64,000 nt of DNA from Laguncularia racemosa. Its lineage: Eukaryota; Streptophyta; Magnoliopsida; Myrtales; Combretaceae. Positions within the stretch are counted from its first letter, which is position 1, and each line of letters begins with the position of its first letter. The notes under the pieces are model-generated. The model saw only the letters and a list, made by a program, of their open reading frames with translations. It searched no databases and was not told where the DNA came from. A program made the translations under genes and the position numbers. The DNA lies in NCBI GenBank assembly GCA_037954665.1, contig JBBMOL010000289.1, positions 620,001 through 684,000 on the forward strand, given 5' to 3'. Below, one piece after another: positions 47,690 through 60,019 of this stretch.

Positions 47690-50600
47690 AATACTAACCC
47701 TAAAGTCAATTCATAGTCTAGGATAATGTTATACTAGTGGTTTTAGTTATGTTTCTAATTTATTAAAACCCTTGTAACTTAGTAACATGATAGATGGACT
47801 AGATTCCATTTTCCCATTCCCCTAGAGTTTTAGTATTGATACTAGTTATCAAGAGGGGGGAAGTGATGTCTATTACTACTCTATTCATTTCATAAAAAAT
47901 TGTAATTCTATTTTTACTTTATTCCATTCTACTAACTAAACATGCCATTACTCTCATAGAAATGGCTTCTACTTTTAATGCTAGAATAGCATTTTTGGTC
48001 TTTTACATATTTTTGTATTATCAACTTATACCCCCAAAATTGGTGTGAAAATTGACTAAAAAGGAGTAATTCTATTGAAAATATAATACGAAACATCTAT
48101 AGATAAAGAGACACATACATTGTGAACATAATAGGAGCAATATTGATCCAAGGGTAGAATATAATAGATAAATAATCAACCCTTAAGCATGTTATTATCA
48201 TTTTTTTTTCAACTACTATCATAATATAATTTCAGGGAGGGAAGAATAAAAAATGGTCCATCATATTGAAATATGAGTGTTTATGCCACACTAAGTTACA
48301 ACGACATTTGCTAAGCATTTTATTATCTAAAATCCAAAAGGAAAGCAAGTATACTGGGTTCTCATATTGAAAAAAAAAAGATTTATTATATATTATATGC
48401 TATACGTATTTATATGTAGAGTCTATATACTAATACATAATAGTAGAGTGATATTTCTTAAAATAACTTTTGCATATACTGTATATATTATATTGTTATT
48501 TATATAGTATATATCATGTATATATAACATATAGTGTATGATATAAAGGGAAAACGAAATTATTGGCACTCTTGCTCGATGCACAAGGTGAAAAGAGCCC
48601 TGCAAAGCAACTTTAGGTCATGTTTAGCAGCAAACTTCATCTGATATGAAAACGACCACGCAAGTTGCAACTAGCATCTCCCACGACGTGGTGCTTCCAC
48701 AAATGGGCCTGCGTTCCACATTTTTCTTTTTGTCGTCTTCCTTTGTGGACTCCAGTGTGATTTTTTGTTTTAAAAATTATCTGTCTGGATACATTTTCTG
48801 GATGAGAATGAAGAGGAAAAAGAGGAGAAAAAGGAAAGGGAAGGTGGTGGTGTGGGGGGGTGTTTAAAAATAGAACCAATGAATTAGGTGTGCACGTGTT
48901 GAAGTCTATTAGCAGCGGACATAGAATTATATTATTGAAGGGATTAGATATGTAGTAACAAAATCAATATTAAAATTATTCATAAAAAATATTTATTTAT
49001 CATTATAATTATAATATATTTTATATACATAGAAATAAATATATCTCTACACAATTTAATACTAAATAAAAAAATAAATTTGAACTTTTTTATATATTGA
49101 TTATGAACATTTGATATACTTTATAAAAAGTTTTAAAAAATAAACTTTTAATAAGATTATAAAAAATAATATAGTATTTTATAATTTTTTATACTGAATT
49201 TATAAGATTATTTCATTAGTTATGTCATAAAAAATATATATGCATATATGCTTTTTTAATATAAGTAATTAAACAATTGATTATTTAATAATCTCCTTTT
49301 CATAATATTAATAATGAAAGAAAAATTCAATATTTTAAATAATATAAACTACTATGATTAACTAATATTTTATACAATATGATTAAAATATTTATAGTAT
49401 TGAATATAATTATTATATATCATAAAACTACTAATAAATAAATAGTATCGATTAAAAATTGATTTAGTTAACTATCATCTCTTTTATTAATGAAATTCAA
49501 TTTTATATATTATAGCAAGAAAAAAAAGAATGAAAATAATTTATTAAGAGATAAATAATAAAAGTAACTTTAAAAAAATGACTCTAATGGTAATCAAACC
49601 CATAACTTTAAGTATGCAAAAACAACCATCTAGCCACTAGGTTATATTAAGTTTTATAATAAAAATTATACTTAAAAATATAAATATAATCTATATTCTT
49701 AATTTTAAAATAAATTTAATTAAATAAGTTTTTACCAAACTCGAGGGGTCGAAGCCCACTTTGACTCTCTCTTTGGTCTACCCTGAATTCAAGTATACTT
49801 AAAAATTTATAAAATCGTTTAAATTATGAAACAATTCATTTATTTTATTATTATTTTTAATTTCTATTTCATTTGGATCTATTGATGTTTAAATTTTGCT
49901 AGTTGTGGGCTTGGGACCAAAAGGTAGGTCTTAAGCAAGAGTGACACAATATAAATCTGCAAAATGAAGATAAACTATGGGGGTGATGGAGGCGTCTCCA
50001 ACATAGAGACTCCGGCGCATAAGTCAATAATGCAAAGGTAGAGAATGTAAACAACAACAAAAGGAATGTTTAGAGACTCGGATATTTGATCCTTTACTTA
50101 GTGTTTTCACTGAGCACTTATAGGTGTAGAGAGGTAAGGATGGAAGTTATGCATTTTTCCCATGAGTCTCATGATTAACCGTGCATGTGAGCATGTTGGC
50201 TATTGTGGAGTTAATAAGGATAGGGATTTGTAGAGACAAGTAAAGGTATGCAAGTGGTCAAGCCATATGAGCTGATTCGTTTAATTTATTTAAAAACGGG
50301 TTAAAATAAGATTTTTCTATTCCTTTAAAAAGTAAGACAAATAAGTTTGGATTTTTCAATTTATAAATTTAAGCAAGTCAACTCGTTATAGGTCAAGTTA
50401 GTCCTTTTTCCAAAAAAAAAACTAAAAAAAATAAGAAATTTAAAAGAAATTATATTTGAGATAAAATAATGATCAATAATAGTTTTCCTTTATATTAATA
50501 ATTTTATCTTAGTTTTGTAGCATTTCTAGTGGGGATAATTACTATATAAATGTCTAATTTTTGTAGTTGTTTGTAGTCTATTATACACACTTTTCATCAA

Positions 50601-51180
50601 CGTTTCAATGCTTAATATTGGAATCAGGTGTCTCTGCATTTTTGCAGTTTAATGCTTGATTATTCCTTATGAGCTGAGTTTTGTCCTGAAGTTCCGGTGG
50701 AGAAATGACCATGAATAGGATCATTCATGAATTAATTGAATGATATATGTTTTATCTATTTTGAGTTCTATATATATATATATATATATTTATATAAGAA
50801 TCCATTTTCGTGCTTTATTTTCAAGTAATTTGATTTTTAACTTTACATATTCATTTAAAGTGGAATCGAAGCCTGTCTTGAATTTGAACCTATTATATTA
50901 TAATTTTGATGGTGAGTTTAAAACTAGTTTACGGTTCTTTTTGTGTTATTTATTGTGATATAGTACCAAATCTATCATTATGACTGATTGATGATAATAC
51001 CCTCTGTGTAAATATCCTCCGATTGTCCTTTAATTCCCTTGAGAGTAAATCGGTTACTGTATTCTTTGCCATAAAAGGGTAGGATGATAAGGATTCCTCT
51101 GGTTGCAGCATAAAGTTGGACATCTTCCAATTCCTTTAGATCTATCTAAATTTGGACATGTGAAAGAAGTCCATTCAATG
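47690..51180. other. AT-rich non-coding stretch
   Basis: No gene is seen. 48900-49700 is very AT-rich. A weak tRNA-like phrase lies on the minus strand at 49570-49650. Frames at 48637-48879 overlap on both strands and show no domain. Confidence 0.5.
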
Positions 51181-51210
51181 ACAATGCACCTTACTATATT
51201 TATCCTTTCT

Positions 51211-51300
51211 TCAAAAGAAATTATCATCATCTCCGTAAACTATCTTGTTTAGCCTCTGAGATAATCTTGCATCTGCGGAACTTGATGGGCACTCTCCCTC
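51211..51300 (-). pseudogene. Orphan last exon of a third bHLH162-like copy (copy C)
   Basis: On the minus strand the sequence after the acceptor ATGTAG reads EGECPSSSADARLSQRLNKI then VYGDDDNFF and TGA: 90 bp, the same length, phase and acceptor context as exon 3 of copies A and B. The neighbouring intron (51301-52356) matches copy B's. Similarity stops at 52357, where an LTR-like sequence begins. Exons 1 and 2 are not found in the window, so as seen it is a fragment. They may lie in the gap, beyond 64000, or be lost. Confidence 0.8.
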
Positions 51301-52356
51301 CTACATTATGTATAATGTCAGAAAACACATTTTTGATCTAGTTAAAATGAATTCCATTAAATTCTCGTGATAGTCGGTATTACTTTATGTATATGTTATC
51401 ATAATACTAGTCAAAACACATAAGTTTTCAAATATATATAGGCATGGGACTTCTATAGTCTTCCCAATAGGAGGTTTAATTCATTATCCGATTGTTGAAA
51501 TGACAAACTAGACATGACCTAACTCCATAGGCATTGCATTATTAGTCACAATCTCCAATTTTGAGGTTAAAGTTGAAATAACGTTTTAGTTGAAAAACAC
51601 AATTACTATTGCAAATTATCATTTCTTAATTAGTGTTATTTAGTTTCCTCTAATAATTAAGGGGGGTTAATCCCAATAAATGTTTCCTATTGTCTTGAAT
51701 ATTATCTACAAGAGTGTCTTGAATTTGGGAATCATAAGTGTCCCTAAAAGTCCTAAAAATCCATTTTATCAATATGAAGTATGTGTGTCATATTAAATGT
51801 ATTTTGGATTTGAATTGCATTTAGATGCTAATATTATTTTAAATTAATAAAAAAATTTAAATAAATTAATTTTAAATGTGTTTAATCAACTTGACTTCAA
51901 ATTTGTTAAATGCCTTTTTGAACTTATACATAAGTCAAGATCAATTTTTAAAATTTTAAATCAAACTTGAATTTAAATTCAGTACTATATTATTTTCATT
52001 TGGCTAGATAAGTTTTTCCCTTATTCTCCCTATGTTCTACAAGTGTGGAAAGGTTCCACTAAGTGTGAATAGTAAAGATAGAGATAAAGGGTTTATACCT
52101 AATTAGTCTCTTCTCTCCATCTTTTTCTTCTTTTTTCTTTCTCTCTCTTTTAACAACCATTATTTTATGTTAGCATATTTCGATTAGGTAGAAATTGAGA
52201 GCTCCTTTTGTTTTATCAATTGTTTAATGAGTGCTTTAATGCTTTATGAGAAGCTCAAGAGCTCATGAATAAGATGAGTGGAAAGGAAATGTATGGATAA
52301 CTATTAGTTTTCTCATTACCACCTAACCCATCAAGATCCATGTTCTTCTCTAAATC
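51301..52356 (-). other. Partial intron 2 of bHLH copy C
   Basis: It is closely similar to 35589-36690 of copy B (shared phrases TTTCCTCTAATAATTAAGG, GTTTCCTATTGTCTTGAATA) and ends abruptly at CTCTAAATC. Confidence 0.75.
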
Positions 52357-52864
52357 TGTAAACACACTACACATATATATATAATAAAATTACAACTAAG
52401 GTTAATATCGTAAATAATCTAAAAGGATTTAGGGCAATTTTGTAATTTGAACGAGGACTATAAATAGGTCGCTATAAACCTTATTGACCTTTTTTCTCCC
52501 TTTGCTTCTCACAAAACCCTAGAACCTTCTTGTGTGAATCGATAAAGAAGGAGATGACCATTTTTTCACCACTAGCTTATTGGATTAAGGTAAGTATATA
52601 AATCAATGATTATAAATCATGATTTATGTATGCATATATTAGAGTAAAGATTAATGTATTAAGGTCAATTACAGATTTAGATCAATCAGTGATATGCAAT
52701 GGACGAAACAAATAATTTACTCATCACGATAACGATTCAAGTCAAGTAAGTATATCTACTAGTGTATTATATTATAAATTTTATGTTAGATGGATCAATT
52801 AGGTTAAAGTGAATAGAAATCGAGTTGAGTGATCTATTTACAAGGTGTACAGTGAGATATACAG

Positions 52865-53210
52865 CCTTCCAACATGACCATGTTGGAACTATGTTGAAAA
52901 CTTAAAGTGAACTGAGAGATACACGGCCTCCCATCACGATCGTGTTGGAAACTGTGTTGAAAATCAAATGTGAATAGAGAGATACACGGCCTCTTAACAC
53001 GACCGTGTTGAGATCATGTTGAAAAAAAAATTCAACACGATCATATTGAGATTGTGTTGATGAATTATGAACAAAGAGATATATGACCCCTCAACATGAT
53101 TATGTTGAAGACCATGTTAAAAAAAAATATATACGACCTTTGGCACGGTCGTGTACTACCCCACACTCAACTACACGACTCTCAACATAACCATGTTAAG
53201 TTGAAACGCA
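52865..53210. repeat. Array of palindromic CAACACGACCGTGTTG units
   Basis: About seven palindromic cores, variants of CAACACGACCGTGTTG, lie at roughly 52870, 52931, 52995, 53034, 53093, 53141 and 53194. The first ones are separated by GAGATACACGGCCTC-type spacers. Each core could form a short hairpin. Confidence 0.75.
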
Positions 53211-53571
53211 TCCAGTCTTTTTTTGATATTTATAGGAATATAATTTTAAAAGCAAATAATTTGAATCATGTATAGCTTTGGAAGAATTGTGAAGCTAGAA
53301 AGGTATAAGACAACCAAGCAAATAATTTGAATCATATACTATGTTTGTTGCTTGTACTTGATAAATTAGATTTTTGTGTGTGGTTTTAATAATATTGTAA
53401 ATGATCCGAATTGAGTGTGCATATGATTGTGAATTACTAGGTCCAAGAAACCTAGTGTGGGTCGGTGTTCTTGGGATGATATCCTAATGATCGGTATGTA
53501 ACATTATCCCTAGTGGAGTTGTGTACCGAAATTATTCGAATCTTATGTGGAAGGTTATGTTGTGAAAATTG

Positions 53572-53850
53572 TAGTGTATGGACTCATAAACAATAAAGAG
53601 TATCCACTATCATATATATATATATATATTATGTATGGTTATAGAAGGTTAATGTGCGGGGACTCATGGATAGTGGGGAGTACCCATTGTCATATATATA
53701 TATATATGGTTATGGAAGGTAAATGTGCAAGGACTCATAAACTCATGGATAGTGGGAAGTATCCACTATCAAATATATATTATTATTATGTATGGTAAGA
53801 AACTCATGGACAAAGAAGATTACTTCTGTCATATATATATATATATATGC
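53572..53850. repeat. Tandem repeat of 70-80 bp with (AT)n cores
   Basis: Four units each contain GGACTCAT(A/G)(A/G)A or ACTCATGGA, a TATCCACTATCA-like phrase, and an ATATATAT run. Unit marks are at about 53581, 53661, 53731 and 53809. Confidence 0.8.
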
Positions 53851-54454
53851 ATGTATATTTTGTTTATGGATAGATTGTAAAATGATGTTTAGGAATGTTA
53901 TGTGTGAAGATGTTTATGCTATGATTGTGTATCGGCTAAAGATTATAAAAGATAAATAAAATTGTGAATGAATATTATGATATATTTTGCATGTGTTACT
54001 GTTCCTAGCATGGCATGCGTGTTTGTGTGTATGCATGCATTGTACTGAGTGTTAGCTCACCCCTCGTGAGAATTTTTTTTTTTTTAGTTACAGGTGATAT
54101 AGGAGAGATTGTAAGATATATTGAAAACTTGGAGGAAATGGCTTAAGATCAGAACAATGAAAAGAATATAAAATACGTCTATTACAATGACTAGTTGATA
54201 GACTAAGGAAAGACATGTTAAATTTTATTTAGTTTTTTTGGGAATTTCTATTGTAAGTAAATGTTAATCGCTTCTACTGTTTGATTTAAGAAGAATGTCG
54301 ACAACTTATTATTGAGGATGGAAAATTTCATTCATTTATGTTATACAATAGATGATTTATAACTATTATCAGGAGTACATGAACGAGAGTATTTCAAGAA
54401 TAGTAATGATTGAGCCTTTGCATATCTTTAGAAAATGAGGATATGTGGCGGGCT

Positions 54455-54954
54455 NNNNNNNNNNNNNNNNNNNNNNNNNNNNNNNNNNNNNNNNNNNNNN
54501 NNNNNNNNNNNNNNNNNNNNNNNNNNNNNNNNNNNNNNNNNNNNNNNNNNNNNNNNNNNNNNNNNNNNNNNNNNNNNNNNNNNNNNNNNNNNNNNNNNNN
54601 NNNNNNNNNNNNNNNNNNNNNNNNNNNNNNNNNNNNNNNNNNNNNNNNNNNNNNNNNNNNNNNNNNNNNNNNNNNNNNNNNNNNNNNNNNNNNNNNNNNN
54701 NNNNNNNNNNNNNNNNNNNNNNNNNNNNNNNNNNNNNNNNNNNNNNNNNNNNNNNNNNNNNNNNNNNNNNNNNNNNNNNNNNNNNNNNNNNNNNNNNNNN
54801 NNNNNNNNNNNNNNNNNNNNNNNNNNNNNNNNNNNNNNNNNNNNNNNNNNNNNNNNNNNNNNNNNNNNNNNNNNNNNNNNNNNNNNNNNNNNNNNNNNNN
54901 NNNNNNNNNNNNNNNNNNNNNNNNNNNNNNNNNNNNNNNNNNNNNNNNNNNNNN
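54455..54954. other. Assembly gap (500 N)
   Basis: Exactly 500 N, a conventional scaffold gap of unknown true size. Frames across it are meaningless. Confidence 0.99.
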
Positions 54955-57900
54955 TTTTTGTTTTTTCTTTATATTACATATAAAGAGCCAAAACTTTTTT
55001 TTTTTACCAATTATTATGTATTATAACTATTAGAAAAATAAAAAATCATCCTATTAAAAATCAATATTTATACCCTTAAATATAGGAATTATAAGTAATC
55101 AGATTTGTCTTCAAGAAGTGTTAATTACACTCTAGCTGGCATCAAAGTCATACTTGCCTTGTGTGCATATTAGATCATGTATTGCAAGGGTCCAATTTGC
55201 GTCGTACAATGCTCCCATAAGGTTACCAATTTAAACTCGTATGCCATACTTGTGCCTATCATCTCACCATAGTTAGTTTAAGGTTTTTTTTTTTTTTTAA
55301 TTTTGTATATTTATCTCCTTAAAATACTATTACATGTAGTTAATTATTAAGATTATAAGATGATATTGTAATGATACTATAAGATATTTTAAAAATCAAG
55401 ATAATTACGACCATTAATTTATAAATTAAAAAAAATAAGAAAAGCAAAGTTGGAAATCCATTTTGTAGTTAATTATGTTTAGTTATACATCCGTCAATAT
55501 AGGGCAAACTGATGTAAGAAAAAAATGGTGTGAAAGCTACAAAGCAAATAAATCAACACATATACTCTTAGGACCGGATATGAAATTCTGTTCATTGGCA
55601 ACAAAACACAAAATTATAACAAAAGGAACAACTAAAAAGAGAAAGAAAAATATACAGAATTTATATGGAAAAACCCAAAAGAATAAGGATAGACAACCAC
55701 CGGCAGAATTGAACTAATCCATTACAGTGTAATCAGAACAATATAATAATGCTTCTTAATACAATCTTAAAAAGCACCCGATTCTAATTATCCAAGTTCT
55801 TTGGAATTTGATTAACCATGTAATTCATAAAGAATAGATATGAGGAAATATGTTTGATTGATTTAAAGTGACTATTGGAATTACAAGAAATATATATAGA
55901 TATATATAAAGAAGATGGTTTTTGGAGAAAGAGTGGAGTAATAATTTTATTAGAAGAGATAAATAAAATATTAAGGAATTAATTAGAATCTCAGTTTCAA
56001 GGTAAGAAAATGAATAAGGCTTCATGAATTTTAAGGAATGAGATTTCAAGAATCACATTCCTAAGTTCTTTTGATTAGCAAACTATTAAATGAATTCCAA
56101 GTAATTGGAATCCTATATTCATTAAATCAAATAAATTATAATAGGTATAACGGTATAAATATTGATATTATAAAAAATATAAATTATACTTAAATCCTTC
56201 ATTTCTGTTATATATATCTATAAAATAAATAAATGACAATCTGCATAACATAGTATCGTTATCGTACTTGAAATATATGTGCGTGAGTTTTTCAAGTAAG
56301 CTTTTGCAAATGTAATCATATATATCCAAATAAGCTTCTGATTCGTTATGGGATGGGAGGGTCCTAGCCAGGAGCCTTCTGAAGAAAAACATAATGACTA
56401 TTAATAATCGCTTTGTCCAGCAGCTTCCTTGTTGCCTTTTACCACTTTTTTATCTTCATGTCTCCAACATTCAATAGATTAAATAAGACTTCATCATTCA
56501 TTGTATACCTTGCTTTATGAATTGCCAGTGGGTCAATCTCTTTTTTTCCTTATAAAGGGTTTAAATGCAAGCTATCCCCTTGGAATATTCGAGTTTCGGG
56601 TTTGCATTTTAATTACTTCTATAAACTTTTAGACTTTGGTAAAAAGGACACATATGTGCTTATTTATTATTATTATTATTTTAGGAGTAATACCTTAGTG
56701 AGGCCATCTTAAACATATAATATATAAAAAGAATACTATTAACGAATGGTTTTAAAATAATTCTTAAGAGTTTAAAAAAAAATCATACTAATAAGGTTAT
56801 AAAATTCAAAAGTTGTGATTATAATAGTTTTGCTAAGGTTTTATGTCCAATGTCTTGTCATGAGCACCTATATCGCATCCATGTAAAAGTAAACTAAAAT
56901 AAAATAAGTGTTGGGTAATAAAAAAAAGATGGCCAGTTTTACATTTTGACAAACCTTAGGTTTTCTACTTTATTTTTATGCTAGGATATGGTTTGTGTAA
57001 TATATATATATTCATAATTAAAATACACATCATATGAATCGTTTAATGATAAATTTCAATAAATAAATTTTACATGAGAAAGTTTTTATAACTATTTAGA
57101 ATGGTAGTTGTACACATATTAAATTGCTATTTACTCTTTCCTATCCTATCACCATACACGGCTGTTGAACTTTTGTTCTCGTTTAGGATTCTCATGAGAT
57201 CATATACAACAATTGTTGTCATACGAAGAACATTAGTGATAGAGCGTTACCAAGATCAGAAGATGTTTATGAAATTCTCGTAGCTTGCTGTTGCGATGGT
57301 AAATGGTGAAAAAGCTTTTAACAGGGGATCCTATAATAATGATTTCTTTCCCTTTTTTGGCAAAGCTTGTCATAATCGTCGGTGATCTTGAACATTTCTC
57401 CACATCTCATGCAACGTCTTCATTTCGCTGCTTTCTTTTTCCATCCACTAACTTTGCCATGTGACTGCCTGAGCCATTTGATAATAATTTGCTTCATTCA
57501 TTCATGCTTCCATATTCTCTCTCAACCGGATGTTTATACAGTTCTATCGATATATAGACCTATTTAATTCATTATTTAACTATAAAAATACTAATTGTAT
57601 TTAATTTTTCTAGTTATCTCAAAAGTTAAATAATAAATTAAATTATGAAAAGCTCCCCTTAATTTGTATACAGATTTTAATGTTTAATTTATCTAATCAT
57701 TTATATAATATATTAAAAAGAAACTTAATTTTTTTTATCCTTTTTGAATGTGATCTTAATTACAGTAACGATTTTATTAGATATTCTAAGATTAGAATCC
57801 AACTTCTTCTTCTTTTTCTCCTTGCAGTGTAAACTACAAAATGAAATTTACAGGGATTTGGAGAAGTTTATTTAAATCTACAGCCAAATAAGTATCAGTT

Positions 57901-58280
57901 AGTACAAAATTATTCCTCGAAACTTGAAATACCAATTGAAACTTTGGACCCGGAAATAAAAAATGAATAAATAAGCACTTGAAATTCAAAATTCAAACAC
58001 GACGTACCCCCCAGATTACTGGCAAATCCAAAAAACATTAAATTTAGGTTCGTTTTTACTTCTCTTTTCTCTTGGATTACACGTTTGTACGCAAACGTTG
58101 TAAAGAAGTGAAATCTAACCCGCATAAATTTTTAAGATTTTGCCTAAAAAACCGCAGAAAACACCCCTTATAATCCATAAATTTCCCCCTTTAAACTTCA
58201 AGCCAAAACCCCTAACCCTACACAAAACATTTCAGACCACAAAATATGGATAAAGCTTTTGTGTTTGTGCAACTCTTACT
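54955..58280. other. AT-rich non-coding stretch with a possible LTR fragment
   Basis: No gene is supported. GAATTTATATGGAAAAACCC near 55658-55677, followed by GATAGACAACC, resembles the phrase GGATTTACGTGGAAAACCCC seen inside the LTR at 62827-62846, so a copia or TRIM LTR fragment is possible. Confidence 0.4.
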
Positions 58281-58339
58281 TTAGTGTTCCACTCCGTCTT
58301 TAGTGAAAAAACCGAGTTTGCTCCACATACCACCGGTTC

Positions 58340-58500
58340 ATCCTCCATTTCACCCCCCCAGTTCACCCCCCATTCACCCCCAGTTCACCCCCCCGTACAC
58401 CCACCGGTTCATCCTCCAGTTCACCCCCAGTACACCCACCGGTTCATCCCCAGTACCCCCCCGGTTTCCACCGTAACCCCCCGGTTCGCCGGCTCCTTTC
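58340..58500. repeat. C-rich minisatellite; G-quadruplex motif on the minus strand
   Basis: Units such as CACCCCCAGTT and CACCGGTTCATCC repeat here. On the minus strand, 58394-58353 has G runs of 7, 5, 6 and 7 separated by 6, 5 and 6 bases, a strong G-quadruplex pattern. The plus-strand frame through it (58284-58604) is just the repeat translated as Pro/Val/His units. Confidence 0.8.
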
Positions 58501-58731
58501 CTCGTAGATTCGTTGCCGTTCAAGGGTTGTGTATTGCAAGTCCTGCAAATATGCTCGCAAAAACACACTTTTGGGAGCTAAACCCAATTGCTGGTCCTTT
58601 TTAAAAATGTTTCCTAACTGTTAATATGACTTATATTTTACATCGTGCATTACGTACGGTCTTACGTTTTTCAAACTTTAGACGGGGTTTCTCAGTGCAT
58701 TATTATTGCTTTTTTTTTTCCAATGCATCTA

Positions 58732-58732
<1 letters not shown>

Positions 58733-58764
<32 letters not shown>
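58733..58764. repeat. (CA)n(TA)n microsatellite
   Basis: About 11 CA units followed by five TA units. Confidence 0.9.
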
Positions 58765-58765
<1 letters not shown>

Positions 58766-59390
58766 TCAGTATACGTGAAAATAAGTGCGAACAAAAACTA
58801 TGGTTTAAATGTCAAACTATTTGTTTGAAATTGTGTGTATGTGTGTTTCCCTTTTTTTTAAAAAAAAAAAAAAATTTACCTAAAGTTTAAATTTGTTAAA
58901 ACACTTATTTGACACCCACTAAAACTTTTACTAGTGAAATTATGTCCCTAAATGTGAAGTTGCTATAATGTCTTATCAATTATAAATTAAAACTTTTGTC
59001 TTGCCCGGTTTTATTGCATCCATCATCTTAAAAAAAAAAAAAAAAAACATGACAAAATTCTTTATTAAATTTAGTAGTAAATTTAGCAAGTAAAAAATTT
59101 GTTTGAATGTAAATCTTTTAAAAATTTTGGAGTTTGAATAACAATGAAATAATATTGAAAGTTAAATTTTCCAATTGTGACGAAGAGAATATATTACCCC
59201 CTCAAAAAATATAATCTACCAACCCATGTACTGCTTCTATTTACTCTTGCCATTTCCCACAGTTTCCTTTAAAAAACTATAATTACACATTATGCATGAC
59301 ATTACAAAAAATAATTTTGACATACCTATGTATTGTTTAAATTTTTTATAGTAAAACTTAAATTTAAATTTTGTTAACTTGTCGTTACGG
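58765..59390. other. AT-rich non-coding stretch
   Basis: Poly(A) runs at 58859-58874 and 59030-59046; no gene seen. Confidence 0.5.
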
Positions 59391-59394
59391 AGGT

Positions 59395-59710
59395 GCTTTT
59401 GTGAAACTTGCATGCAAAAACACTAGGTAACGGGGGTGCACACAGCGAAACGCGGGCATGGCTATTTCGTCATCCGCTCAGATCAGTCAGTGCTACCCCT
59501 TTCCCACAGGTGAAAGGGTGTTCTTGGTCTCATCACCTGTAAAAAGATGCGCAGGATATCGAACCCAAGGTGGATTGATGGGTGCTCGTTTGAACCAGGA
59601 AACCCTTCTTATGGGGAAAAAACTCCCATTTAGCTCTACTCGACCCGGCCCATTCGCCTTCGAACCGACATGCAGAGCATAGGGGCATGCTCCCAAGAGC
59701 AATAAGTTAT
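59395..59710 (+). other. GC-rich island, possibly organelle-derived DNA
   Basis: About 310 bases are clearly GC-richer than the surroundings, with sharp edges. A 74-codon frame (59458-59682) opens on the plus strand and a 69-codon frame on the other. The plus frame includes KKLPFSSTRPGPFAFEP; I do not recognise it. Composition and sharp limits suggest a plant mitochondrial insertion, but no known organelle gene was identified, so this is inference. Confidence 0.35.
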
Positions 59711-60019
59711 TTAGTGCTTTGTCATGGTATGTTGTAAGTGTGTTGATTTAGTGTTAGATGACGAAAATTCATGACCCTTGATTATTTGGTCGTTTCCCGG
59801 TTTAAATTTGTTGGGTTAAGGGTTTTTGTGATGTTAAGAGGTGTTGTTTTGGGAGGGTTTTATTCGATGAAAAATGAATTAAAATAATTACGTAGTTTAA
59901 TATGTCTTTAATCAAATTTTGTTTTGTTATCCCATCAATTTCACCAATGCGTTGTTTTGTGAAAATTAATAGGAGTTTTTTCCCATTTCATTATTTTTTT
60001 ATGTTGCACGCTGTATGGT

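Larger units (their letters stand above)
52357..54454 (+). repeat. Probable chromovirus (Tekay/Del-like Ty3/gypsy) LTR, interrupted by the gap
   Basis: It starts TGTAAACACACTACAC exactly where copy C's intron similarity stops. Near its start are a TATA-like ACTATAAATAGG (52459-52470) and CAAAACCCTAGAACC, and near its end TACTGAGTGTTAGCTCACCCC (54045-54064), an order I know from chromovirus LTRs. It holds two tandem repeat arrays. The end, GATATGTGGCGGGCT, runs into N. The 3' terminus, duplication and any internal region are not visible. Confidence 0.55.

Noticed and set aside
48637..48879. Overlapping frames on both strands
   Set aside because: Low-complexity Pro/His or Lys/Arg runs with no conserved motif.
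49570..49650. Possible tRNA-like sequence on the minus strand
   Set aside because: Only a vague A/B-box likeness (GGCTAGATGG, GGTTTGATTACC); too degenerate to call.
54410..55033. Three plus-strand frames of 182-207 codons
   Set aside because: They consist almost entirely of the 500-N gap.
58284..58604. Pro/Val/His-rich frame of 106 codons
   Set aside because: It is a translation of a C-rich minisatellite with no domain on either side.
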